Source: Saprospiraceae bacterium
GTDB taxonomy: Bacteria > Bacteroidota > Bacteroidia > Chitinophagales > Saprospiraceae
NCBI GenBank assembly: GCA_020630455.1
Contig: JAHDBK010000298.1
Span: 1-5,337, forward strand
DNA length: 5,337 bases
Reading direction: 5' to 3'
Below, one piece after another: positions 1-5,337 of the stretch (positions are counted from its first letter, which is position 1; each line of letters opens with the position of its first letter). Under the pieces are notes generated by a model. That model was not told the DNA's origin. It made no database searches and was given only the letters and a program-made list of their open reading frames with translations. Made by a program: the position numbers and the translations under genes.

Positions 1-157
1 AATCTTGACATACTTGGATTTTATTGAATAATTTTACATACTTTTTTTCATTTTCAAAGCGATACTTTTTATCCTTATATTTACATGAAAAATTAAAAAT
101 TATTAATAAAATGAATAGGATTTTAAAGAAAGTGTTCCACATATCAATTTTTTAATA

Positions 158-165
158 TAAATTTG
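158..165 (+). promoter_or_regulatory. Candidate Bacteroidota sigma factor -7 element
   Basis: TAAATTTG fits the TAnnTTTG -7 consensus known for the primary sigma factor of Bacteroidota. It lies about 97 bases before the ATG of the polyamine gene, so the transcript would start near 172 and carry a leader of about 90 bases that includes the 190-215 palindrome. The matching -33 element is weak: at the expected distance there is GTTCC (about 134-138) instead of TTG or TTTG. The call rests on one motif in very AT-rich DNA, where chance matches are common. Confidence 0.35.
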
Positions 166-189
166 TTTTCATTATTTTAATAAAAGACA

Positions 190-215
190 ATTAATAAAGA
201 AATTTCTTTATTAAT
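190..215. promoter_or_regulatory. Perfect 26-bp palindrome (possible operator)
   Basis: The 13 bases ATTAATAAAGAAA (190-202) are followed directly by their exact reverse complement (203-215), with no spacer and no mismatch. It sits 48 bases before the start codon at 263 and just downstream of the candidate promoter. A spacer-free perfect palindrome is the expected shape of a site for a dimeric DNA-binding repressor. As RNA it would give a weak A-U hairpin without a proper loop and without a following U-tract, so a terminator or riboswitch is unlikely. The symmetry is directly visible; the operator role is inference. Confidence 0.45.
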
Positions 216-262
216 CAAACATTTTATTTTCAATTTATATTATATAAAAATTAATAATTAAC

Positions 263-1465
263 ATGTCAAAAGTACTTATTATTGGTGCAGGAGGAGTGGG
301 CAGAGTGACCGCTGTAAAATGTGCCCAACATCCAGCAGTTTTTTCTGAAATTATGTTGGCTAGCCGTACAGAATCAAAATGTATAGATATAGCCAATGAT
401 GTTAAAAAGAGAACAGGAAGAACCATTCAAACTGCTCAAGTAGATGCAGAGAATGTTCCTGAATTAGTAGCTTTAATCCGTAGTTTTAATCCAGTATTAG
501 TCATTCATGTAGCACTACCCTACCAAGATTTGACAATTATGGATGCATGTTTAGAAACAGGAGTTCATTATTTAGATACTGCTAATTATGAACCTAAGGA
601 TGAAGCCAAATTTGAATATTCATGGCAATGGGCATATCAAGATAGGTTTAAAGAAAAAGGCATTATGGCTTTATTGGGTTGTGGATTTGACCCAGGTGTA
701 ACGAGTATTTTCACAGCTAGGGCTGCCAAGCATTTTTTTGATGAAATACATTATTTAGATATTGTAGATTGTAATGGTGGAGATCATGGAAAAGCATTTG
801 CAACTAATTTTAATCCTGAAATTAATATTAGAGAAATTACTCAAAATGGTCGTTATTGGGAAAATGGTCAATGGGTAGAAACCCAACCTTTTGAATTTAG
901 AAAAGAGTTGACCTATCCTAATATTGGACAAAGAAGTTCTTATTTACTATATCATGAAGAATTAGAATCATTGGTTAAAAATTTCCCAAGTATTAAAAGA
1001 GCTAGATTTTGGATGACCTTTGGTGATGAATACCTAACTCATTTAAGAGTAATTCAAAATATAGGAATGGCAGGTATTGAACCTGTTAAGTATAAAGGAA
1101 TGGAAATCGTACCTTTGAATTTCTTGAAAGCCGTTTTACCAGACCCTGGAAGTTTGGGTGATAATTATAGTGGCGAAACCTCTATAGGTTGCCGTATAAA
1201 AGGTATAAAAGATGGAAAGGAAAAAACTTATTACATTTGGAATAATTGTTCTCATCAAGCTGCTTTTGATGAAACAGGTGCTCAAGGTGTATCTTACACT
1301 ACAGGTGTACCCGCAATGACAGGAGCAATGATGATGTTACAAGGAAAATGGATGAACAAAGGAGTCTTTAATGTAGAAGAATTCAATCCTGATCCATTTT
1401 TGGATGTATTAGGCAAGCATGGTCTACCTTGGCAAGAAGAAGAAGGAATTGATTTAGAATTGTAA
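263..1465 (+). CDS. Carboxynorspermidine/carboxyspermidine dehydrogenase
   Basis: This cytoplasmic enzyme belongs to the saccharopine dehydrogenase superfamily (COG1748 type). Characterised members condense L-aspartate beta-semialdehyde with putrescine or 1,3-diaminopropane and reduce the imine with NADPH, giving carboxyspermidine or carboxynorspermidine, which a PLP-dependent decarboxylase (NspC type) then converts to spermidine or norspermidine. The protein opens with a Rossmann strand and the nucleotide loop GAGGVG (residues 8-13), followed by ASRT (33-36) at the end of the second strand, a place typical for the adenosine-ribose/phosphate contact. GCGFDPG (139-145) and the C-terminal GVPAMTGAMM region (348-357) match my recollection of the family. 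At 400 residues it is full length and intact. The ATG at 263 directly precedes the Rossmann strand, so it is a secure start. No Shine-Dalgarno is present, as is usual in this phylum. No decarboxylase gene is in the window, so substrate choice cannot be decided. An ordinary saccharopine dehydrogenase is less likely. Confidence 0.92.
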   Translation: MSKVLIIGAGGVGRVTAVKCAQHPAVFSEIMLASRTESKCIDIANDVKKRTGRTIQTAQVDAENVPELVALIRSFNPVLVIHVALPYQDLTIMDACLETGVHYLDTANYEPKDEAKFEYSWQWAYQDRFKEKGIMALLGCGFDPGVTSIFTARAAKHFFDEIHYLDIVDCNGGDHGKAFATNFNPEINIREITQNGRYWENGQWVETQPFEFRKELTYPNIGQRSSYLLYHEELESLVKNFPSIKRARFWMTFGDEYLTHLRVIQNIGMAGIEPVKYKGMEIVPLNFLKAVLPDPGSLGDNYSGETSIGCRIKGIKDGKEKTYYIWNNCSHQAAFDETGAQGVSYTTGVPAMTGAMMMLQGKWMNKGVFNVEEFNPDPFLDVLGKHGLPWQEEEGIDLEL

Positions 1466-1471
1466 TAAAAT

Positions 1472-1512
1472 AAAAAAAGCGTCAAGGCTGAGAACCAAGA
1501 CGCTATTTTTTT
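1472..1512. terminator. Bidirectional hairpin terminator of the polyamine gene
   Basis: The stem AGCGTC (1478-1483) pairs with GACGCT (1499-1504) around a 15-base loop. Seven A's (1472-1478) precede and seven T's (1506-1512) follow, so it looks like an intrinsic terminator on either strand. It starts seven bases past the TAA at 1463-1465, the natural place to end the forward transcript. The same hairpin recurs at 1838-1879 behind the convergent gene. Confidence 0.8.
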
Positions 1513-1573
1513 AACTCACTCATTTTTTAACTCTGGTATATATATTACAATTACTGTGCCAAAAAGTTCAAAA

Positions 1574-1591
1574 TTATATTTTTATTAGTAA
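1574..1591 (-). pseudogene. 3'-end remnant of a second T9SS-type gene
   Basis: Read on the minus strand, this stretch gives LLIKI followed by TAA, the same last five residues and stop as the large reverse-strand gene (1941-1958). The only base change within these codons (position 1583 against 1950) turns ATT into ATA, both isoleucine. Similarity stops at 1591, and one codon further upstream the frame meets a stop, so only the extreme 3' tip is left. LLIKI resembles the closing strand of T9SS C-terminal domains. Eighteen bases are too few to prove a lost gene; a duplicated downstream region that happened to include the tip is an equal explanation. Confidence 0.35.
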
Positions 1592-1593
1592 AG

Positions 1594-1815
1594 GTTATAC
1601 GATTTTTTTTTATGAAAGATAAATTAGTACTTTTTATCATAGCCAAGGCATTAAAAAAATATAGTTGTAGCCATGTTTGAGAGGAATGACGAAGAGTATC
1701 ATTAAAACAATACCAATCCACATTGAAAAATACACCTTAGCTTTTCTATATAGATTTGAAGTATAGTCAATTGTGGTAAAGTTGTAATGAATTATCCTAC
1801 ACGGATGCGTATAAC
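1594..1815. repeat. 8-bp inverted pair near the edges of the unique segment
   Basis: GTTATACG (1594-1601) and its reverse complement CGTATAAC (1808-1815) lie 2 bases inside copy 1 and 18 bases inside copy 2 of the direct repeat. The right-hand member sits within a GGATG/CATCC hairpin (1803-1807/1815-1819), overlapping it only at its edge. The octamers resemble the core sites that border integron gene cassettes, but the folded stem arms of a real attC site are not seen. Terminal inverted repeats of a very small mobile element are another possibility. Eight matching bases in AT-rich DNA may also be chance. Confidence 0.3.
1637..1723 (-). CDS. Doubtful 28-residue single-span membrane peptide
   Basis: From an ATG at 1721-1723 the minus strand encodes MWIGIVLMILFVIPL, then a polar stretch and the end FLMPWL. 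The first half has the length and hydrophobicity of one membrane helix. AAGGTG lies nine bases before the ATG and could serve as a weak ribosome-binding site, although this phylum rarely relies on one. The frame is open further upstream without an ATG, so this may instead be the C-terminal scrap of a longer membrane protein. No family is recognised. It is listed as a possibility only. Confidence 0.15.
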   Translation of the reverse strand: MWIGIVLMILFVIPLKHGYNYIFLMPWL

Positions 1816-1833
1816 ATCCATAAGATTTAAAAG

Positions 1834-1958
1834 AAATAAAAAAAGCGTCAAGGCTGAGAACCAAGACGCTATTTTTTTTAACTCACTCATTTTTTAACTC
1901 TGATATATATAATACAATTACTGTGCCAAAAAGTTCAAAATTATATTTTAATTAGTAA
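1834..1958. repeat. Direct repeat, copy 2, overlapping the large gene's 3' end
   Basis: This is the 125-base partner of the block at 1468-1591. It covers the last five codons and stop of the reverse-strand gene (1941-1958), its 3' untranslated region and its terminator. Because the repeat boundary lies inside the coding sequence, the duplicated unit was a gene tail with its terminator and not just a free intergenic hairpin. The non-coding parts are as well conserved as the coding tip, which points to a recent duplication or to gene conversion. Confidence 0.9.
1838..1879 (-). terminator. Hairpin terminator of the large reverse-strand gene
   Basis: On the minus strand AGCGTC pairs with GACGCT (plus-strand arms 1844-1849 and 1865-1870, 15-base loop) and is followed by seven U's from the A-run at 1838-1844. 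It lies about 60 bases past the stop codon at 1941-1943. Eight T's at 1872-1879 make it symmetrical, so it could also stop leftover transcription arriving from the polyamine gene. Confidence 0.78.
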
Positions 1959-4900
1959 GAAATTTTGAGATTGACCATCATTTTCACCTATTATTTGAAT
2001 ATTATATGTAGTAGGTGAAAGGTTGGCGATATCTATTTGAAATTTATTGAAGCCTGCTGCTGCATTAAATTTCAATTTTTTACATATTTTTCCTTCAATT
2101 GAATAAATATTAATAATATAAGGCTGATAAATACTTGATTCTAGGTCTATATTGAGTAATTCATTTCTTATTGGATTAGGATAAATACTCGCTTCAAATT
2201 CTTCATTAATACAATCTGCTTGAACAACTATAATATTATAATAGGTTTGAGTTCCATCATCATCAATTTGAATTAATCTATAATAATTATCTCCAATATT
2301 AGGATTCGCATGATAATAAGTATAGTTAATAGATTCGTTACTATTACCAATTCCTTCTACAAATGCTATTTTTTCAAAATTTCTACCGTCTGAACTATGC
2401 ACAATTTCAAATCCATAATTATTAATTTCAGTGGCAGTTGTCCAATTCAAATAAACAGCACAGTCCTTGAAATTTCCTTCGAATTCAATTAATTCTACAG
2501 GTAAGGAAGGATTATTTCTCCAATCACCTTCTGTTCCATTATTAGGATAATCTAGAGGTCTAATCATACCTCCTGGATTTCCAAAACCTAATTCAGCATC
2601 TCCATAAATTAGGCCATCACCATCTATATCATTATGAAAATCTAAAACAGGATCAAAACCCGCTTCAATTACATCAGATAATTCATCATTATCAGAATCT
2701 AAATCTAAATAATCTGGAAGGTCTTGACCATCTGTATTTACAGGAACAACATCAATACTTACTGTACCTATTGGACAAGTAGCACAATCTGTATCATAAG
2801 CATCATCTATACCATCGTTATCAGAATCTATATTTGTTGGAGGTATATAAATAGATGTGTGTTGAGCTTCAACATTATCCAAAATTCCATCATTATCAGA
2901 ATCAATATCTTTACAATCGGGTATATCATCTCCATCTGCATCAAACATATAAATATCGGCACCACATTCTACAACATCTAAAATACCGTCATTATCATCA
3001 TCTGCATCATCAACATCCATTATTCCATCTCCATCAGTATCGGTCACACAAGATAAATCTTCTCTTATTTGATAGGTACCAATATATACAGGACAATTAT
3101 CATTAGACCAACGCATCCTTAAATTATATTCACCTACCAATAAATCATCTATTATGAATGTCCCAATGGTATCTTCAACTCGATAAGCACCCGGCCAATT
3201 TTCACCTCCATCAATACTGAACTCAATTCTTCCAAAATTTGGATGATCATCAAATGAGATACTTAATGCCCCTAAGGAAGGTATTGAGCAATCTGGCTGA
3301 ATGGCAAAAGCTGTAGATGTAGGTGCTCCTCTTGTATCAACATCTACATCAATACTTTGATGAATATAACATCCAGCCGCATTGGTATAATGTGCAGTGT
3401 ATAAGCCTTCATCTTCAATACTTATAATTCCTAAATCTAAAACATCTGTAGTAAAAGTCCTTCCGTGGGGGTCAATCCAATCTACGACCACTCCTGCTCC
3501 CATACTTAAAGTCATCGTATCTCCTTCACAAGTAATGACATCACATACATTAAGGGTATCATAATAAGAAGTAACCGTACAATCTAAAATAGGGTCTCCT
3601 ATATCTGGACCACAAGGACACCGCCTAAATGAAGAGCCATCAACAGCAACTCTTTGATAAGACGTTATTACAGCATGTTGTATTCCACTCTCTCTTGTAG
3701 GCATACAAAATGAAGTTTCATATCCTGCAAGACCACTTTCATTTCTAAATGTATATAAATAGTTATTTATTGAAAATTGAATATTTCCAAAGTCTCTATC
3801 AAATTGAACATAAAAACAAATGGTATCTCCTTTTTCCATATAAGGAAATCTAATAACAAGACTATCGTAATAACCATTTAATAAACTTGTATAAATACCA
3901 TCTGGCAATCCTGATGCTTTTCTATAAGCATTATTTCCCATATCTTTTGAAGTAACGGCTTCGCCTCCTTCAAGTACAGAACCACTAATACCACAATCAC
4001 AAGCTACATTCTTTACTGCTCCCTTATCATCAATACATGGATTATAATCATCTAAATCGGCTTCGGCTAGTGTTCCGTCATTGTCACAATCATTTGATAT
4101 GTTTTGTATCCAAGCAGCAGGTTCAATTCCATCTATTGTCCCATCAGCTGTACAAGGATTAAATGGTTCAACATCCATATCATCGCAAACTCCATCCAAA
4201 TCTGAATCTGGCTTTGGGATTCCAGCACATTCACAGTTTGAAGTCCAAACATCATCAATAGTACAAGGATCTAAATCATCACATGTTTGTCCAATTAAAT
4301 TATTATCAAAACTAGGACATTGATCACTATTATCACAAACTCCATCCATATCACTATCAGTTGAACCTGATGGGCAATTACAATCTTCTAATGCTCCATC
4401 ATCAATCCATTCTTGAATTAAAGCTAATTCAGTAGAGTCTAAAGCTCCACCTACTCTATCGTTCATAGAAGGAAAACCAATAGGAGGTCCACAGCCAGCA
4501 TAGTTATCAATTGTAATTATATCTACTAATGTAGTTCCACTTAAAATTCCTGTTCCACATTTATTTCCACCGCTTGTAATACCGGCATAAGATGTTAAAC
4601 TTAAACCTCCTGCTCCAGAATTCCCATGACAACCTGTACATCCATTATCTTCAAAAAGAGGTCCTATTTCTGACCAACCCACTAATCCTGTATCACAATC
4701 ATCATCTGCATTTTCAACATAATTGACAGGTGGGTCACAAGCTGATATAGAAATATTAGGGTCTCCTAAGCCATCACCATCCGAATCTAAATACCAAGTA
4801 CTTTCTCCTGTTCCATCACAAACTCCACACACATCTTCAACACCATAACAAACAGATTGATCAATGAAAAATTGGGCTTCGGCTAGAGATGCACATACAT

Positions 4901-5337
4901 CACCATGATTGCTAATAACAGTAATTAATATTTTTTTGATAAATAATCCTCCAAAAGATGGTCCTGCGAATCCTGCATAATCGTTTTGTTCATTGGCTTG
5001 AGGAAAGGTAAATTGACCTAAACTTATCCAATTGCTTCCATCTAAAGAATAATCTATATATACTTCATTTAATCCTTTTTGGCTTTCTCCAACTCTATTG
5101 GCATTCCAAAAATGAGAACTATCTATTGCTTGAACTTCATCAAATTCGTATAAAATCCAATGGGAAAGTGGTCTTGTATCATTAGGATTAACGCTTGTCT
5201 GACAAGAAGTCCAACTTTCTGCCCAATAATTGCCCATATCATTATCTACACAAGATAATTGAGCATTTATTTTATTATTAGTAATTAATAATAAAAGGAT
5301 TATTATAGAAATTGAGATTTTATTTATATTATTTTTT
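1941..5337 (-). CDS. T9SS-sorted modular surface protein with cytochrome c domain
   Basis: The gene is partial: its 5' end lies beyond 5337, and 1131 full codons are visible. Residues below are numbered from the ATG at 5237, which is an internal Met. Upstream of it the frame is open to the window edge and encodes a Sec signal peptide, so the protein is exported to the periplasm and then carried across the outer membrane by T9SS. Domains in order: discoidin-like beta-sandwich (about 1-127); Cys-rich linker with CGVCDGTG (137-144) and a MopE-like metal-binding motif (146-183); c-type cytochrome domain (187-286) with CTGCH at 200-204; TSP3-like repeats (about 294-400); a beta-rich region without clear family (about 416-560); an Ig/PKD-like part (562-635) and another beta-rich stretch; a second TSP3 array (731-880); an LPVELIEFEG-type sandwich (912-1004); and the T9SS tail (1012-1098). 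Likely an adhesive or redox-active surface or secreted protein; its ligand is unknown. No secretion genes or partners are nearby. Confidence 0.88.
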   Translation of the reverse strand, partial: KNNINKISISIIILLLLITNNKINAQLSCVDNDMGNYWAESWTSCQTSVNPNDTRPLSHWILYEFDEVQAIDSSHFWNANRVGESQKGLNEVYIDYSLDGSNWISLGQFTFPQANEQNDYAGFAGPSFGGLFIKKILITVISNHGDVCASLAEAQFFIDQSVCYGVEDVCGVCDGTGESTWYLDSDGDGLGDPNISISACDPPVNYVENADDDCDTGLVGWSEIGPLFEDNGCTGCHGNSGAGGLSLTSYAGITSGGNKCGTGILSGTTLVDIITIDNYAGCGPPIGFPSMNDRVGGALDSTELALIQEWIDDGALEDCNCPSGSTDSDMDGVCDNSDQCPSFDNNLIGQTCDDLDPCTIDDVWTSNCECAGIPKPDSDLDGVCDDMDVEPFNPCTADGTIDGIEPAAWIQNISNDCDNDGTLAEADLDDYNPCIDDKGAVKNVACDCGISGSVLEGGEAVTSKDMGNNAYRKASGLPDGIYTSLLNGYYDSLVIRFPYMEKGDTICFYVQFDRDFGNIQFSINNYLYTFRNESGLAGYETSFCMPTRESGIQHAVITSYQRVAVDGSSFRRCPCGPDIGDPILDCTVTSYYDTLNVCDVITCEGDTMTLSMGAGVVVDWIDPHGRTFTTDVLDLGIISIEDEGLYTAHYTNAAGCYIHQSIDVDVDTRGAPTSTAFAIQPDCSIPSLGALSISFDDHPNFGRIEFSIDGGENWPGAYRVEDTIGTFIIDDLLVGEYNLRMRWSNDNCPVYIGTYQIREDLSCVTDTDGDGIMDVDDADDDNDGILDVVECGADIYMFDADGDDIPDCKDIDSDNDGILDNVEAQHTSIYIPPTNIDSDNDGIDDAYDTDCATCPIGTVSIDVVPVNTDGQDLPDYLDLDSDNDELSDVIEAGFDPVLDFHNDIDGDGLIYGDAELGFGNPGGMIRPLDYPNNGTEGDWRNNPSLPVELIEFEGNFKDCAVYLNWTTATEINNYGFEIVHSSDGRNFEKIAFVEGIGNSNESINYTYYHANPNIGDNYYRLIQIDDDGTQTYYNIIVVQADCINEEFEASIYPNPIRNELLNIDLESSIYQPYIINIYSIEGKICKKLKFNAAAGFNKFQIDIANLSPTTYNIQIIGENDGQSQNFLLIKI
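1944..2204 (-). other. T9SS C-terminal sorting domain (type A)
   Basis: Residues 1012-1098 have the standard order: ASIYPNP at the start, a variable strand, INIYSIEGKICKKL, the FQIDIANLSPTTYNIQI pair of strands and a final FLLIKI strand. This matches the 'Por secretion system C-terminal sorting domain' family, which directs cargo across the outer membrane and is normally cleaved, often with attachment to surface lipopolysaccharide. Confidence 0.92.
2598..3047 (-). other. C-terminal TSP3-like calcium-repeat array
   Basis: Residues 731-880 hold repeated D.D.DGI.D motifs: TDTDGDGIMD, DADDDNDGILD, DIDSDNDGILD, NIDSDNDGIDD, LDLDSDNDELSD and DIDGDGL. In thrombospondin type 3 repeats the spaced Asp residues bind calcium and stiffen the chain. 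At the DNA level several units share the string TTATCAGAATC on the plus strand (around 2690, 2819 and 2894), so this part could expand or contract by recombination. Confidence 0.8.
4380..4679 (-). other. c-type cytochrome domain (CXXCH)
   Basis: Residues 187-286 contain PLFEDNGCTGCHG, the covalent heme c motif (Cys200, Cys203, His204), preceded by the usual helix end with 'I.PLF..NGC'. FPSMND provides Met258 as the likely sixth iron ligand, and LDSTELALIQEWIDDGA (266-282) is the closing amphipathic helix typical of small surface or planctomycete-type cytochrome c domains. Extra cysteines at 227 and 249 may form a disulfide. Heme would be attached in the periplasm before outer-membrane passage. 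Confidence 0.75.
4689..4802 (-). other. MopE-like metal-binding motif
   Basis: Residues 146-183 read STWYLDSDGDGLGDP, then a Cys-Asp-Pro-Pro and a NYVENADDDCD end. This is the layout of the short repeat known as the MopE-type putative metal-binding motif, with Asp-rich calcium-type loop and two spaced cysteines. It follows a CGVCDGTG segment and joins the discoidin-like and cytochrome domains. Confidence 0.6.
4860..5261 (-). other. Discoidin-like (F5/8 type C) N-terminal domain
   Basis: The first 126 or so residues of the mature protein have the pattern of a galactose-binding-like fold: WILYEFDEVQAI, then VYIDYSLDGSNWISLGQFTF, then KKILITVISNHGD and a closing AEAQFF strand. In this fold loops at one end usually bind sugars or other surface ligands. 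The match is by pattern only, and the binding residues cannot be assigned. Confidence 0.6.
5262..5337 (-). other. Sec signal peptide (start outside the window)
   Basis: The codons upstream of the ATG at 5237 are in frame and give a basic N-region (KNNINK), a hydrophobic core (ISISIIILLLLI) and a polar end (TNNKINA) followed by QLSC. The expected signal peptidase I cleavage is after INA, with the mature protein starting at Gln. No ATG, GTG or TTG is in frame between 5238 and 5337, and the last base at the edge ends a codon in A, so the initiating ATG is at least one codon beyond. The Cys three residues past the cleavage site does not form a clear lipobox. Confidence 0.85.

Larger units (their letters stand above)
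1468..1591. repeat. Direct repeat, copy 1 (3'-end/terminator module)
   Basis: This 124-base block recurs at 1834-1958 in the same orientation, 366-367 bases away. By eye the copies differ by three substitutions (1536, 1545, 1583) and one extra T in the T-run of copy 2, about 97% identity. The block contains a hairpin terminator and, read on the minus strand, the last codons and stop of a gene like the large reverse-strand one. It begins two bases after the stop codon of the polyamine gene. No transposase or typical insertion-sequence ends accompany it. Confidence 0.9.
1592..1833. other. Unique 242-bp segment between the direct repeats
   Basis: This AT-rich stretch is bracketed by the two repeat copies and is itself unique in the window. 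On the minus strand one frame is open from copy 2 through the segment to a TGA at 1637-1639. Its translation includes a hydrophobic run (VYFSMWIGIVLMILFVIPL) that could cross a membrane, but no good start codon precedes it: the upstream start is a TTG inside the terminator loop of copy 2. A small hairpin, GGATG/CATCC, lies at 1803-1819 on the plus strand. I recognise no known gene, RNA or mobile element here. It may be a decayed gene fragment or an inserted piece. Confidence 0.5.

Noticed and set aside
5..33. TTGACA followed about 16 bases later by AATAAT, like an E. coli sigma-70 promoter
   Set aside because: Bacteroidota primary sigma factors use a different consensus, and the site lies 230 bases before the gene in AT-rich DNA where such matches are expected by chance.
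1294..1485. 63-codon minus-strand frame over the end of the polyamine gene
   Set aside because: It begins at a TTG in the terminator and runs antisense to a well-conserved enzyme C-terminus.
1637..1864. 75-codon minus-strand frame starting at 1864
   Set aside because: Its start is a TTG inside the loop of the terminator hairpin, and the first codons are simply the repeat read through; only the part within the unique segment deserves mention.
1468..1958. Insertion sequence flanked by direct repeats
   Set aside because: The 124-base repeats are far too long for target-site duplications, and the enclosed 242 bases encode no transposase.
2680..3050. Regularly spaced short repeats that might suggest a CRISPR array
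   Set aside because: They are in-frame codons for Asp-rich TSP3-like motifs with uneven spacing and no conserved full-length repeat.
2724..3106. Plus-strand open frames opposite the large gene
   Set aside because: Their translations are rich in Ile, Tyr, His and Cys, the expected antisense of Asp/Asn-rich calcium repeats, and they have no recognisable protein features.
4081..4323. 80-codon plus-strand open frame
   Set aside because: It is the antisense of the first TSP3-like region of the large gene, with low-complexity Ser-rich translation and no supporting signals.

Overview
The window comes from an AT-rich member of the Bacteroidota, most likely a gliding or particle-attached relative of the Saprospiria, Chitinophagia or Flavobacteriia. 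Three things point there: a very large secreted protein ending in a type IX secretion (T9SS, 'Por secretion tail') sorting domain, many TSP3-like Asp-rich repeats, and start codons with no Shine-Dalgarno sequence in A/T-rich leaders. The genus cannot be fixed from the sequence.

Layout. Bases 1-262 are non-coding leader DNA. They hold one candidate Bacteroidota-type promoter element (158-165) and, between it and the first gene, a perfect 26-bp palindrome (190-215). Bases 263-1465 (+) encode a complete 400-residue carboxynorspermidine/carboxyspermidine dehydrogenase of the saccharopine dehydrogenase superfamily, a step of the aspartate-semialdehyde route to spermidine or norspermidine. Bases 1466-1940 separate two convergent genes. 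This gap carries two almost identical 124/125-bp direct repeats (1468-1591 and 1834-1958) around a unique 242-bp segment. Each repeat contains a bidirectional hairpin terminator and a gene 3' end: copy 2 is the real end of the large reverse-strand gene, and copy 1 holds only the last few codons of a similar gene. The unique segment has an 8-bp inverted pair near its two edges and a short membrane-segment ORF of doubtful status.

Bases 1941-5337 (-) encode more than 1131 residues of a modular surface protein whose 5' end runs off the window. The first in-frame ATG in the window (5237) is not the true start: the frame stays open upstream and encodes a textbook Sec signal peptide. The order is signal peptide, discoidin-like domain, Cys-rich linker with a MopE-like motif, a small c-type cytochrome domain (CTGCH plus a candidate distal Met), TSP3-like calcium repeats, a beta-rich middle with an Ig/PKD-like part, a second TSP3 array, a beta-sandwich and the T9SS tail.

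The two genes face each other and show no functional link; one is cytoplasmic polyamine metabolism and the other a cell-surface or secreted protein. The most unusual points are a heme-c domain inside a T9SS-sorted adhesin-like protein, the duplicated 3'-end/terminator module, and the long palindrome ahead of the polyamine gene.
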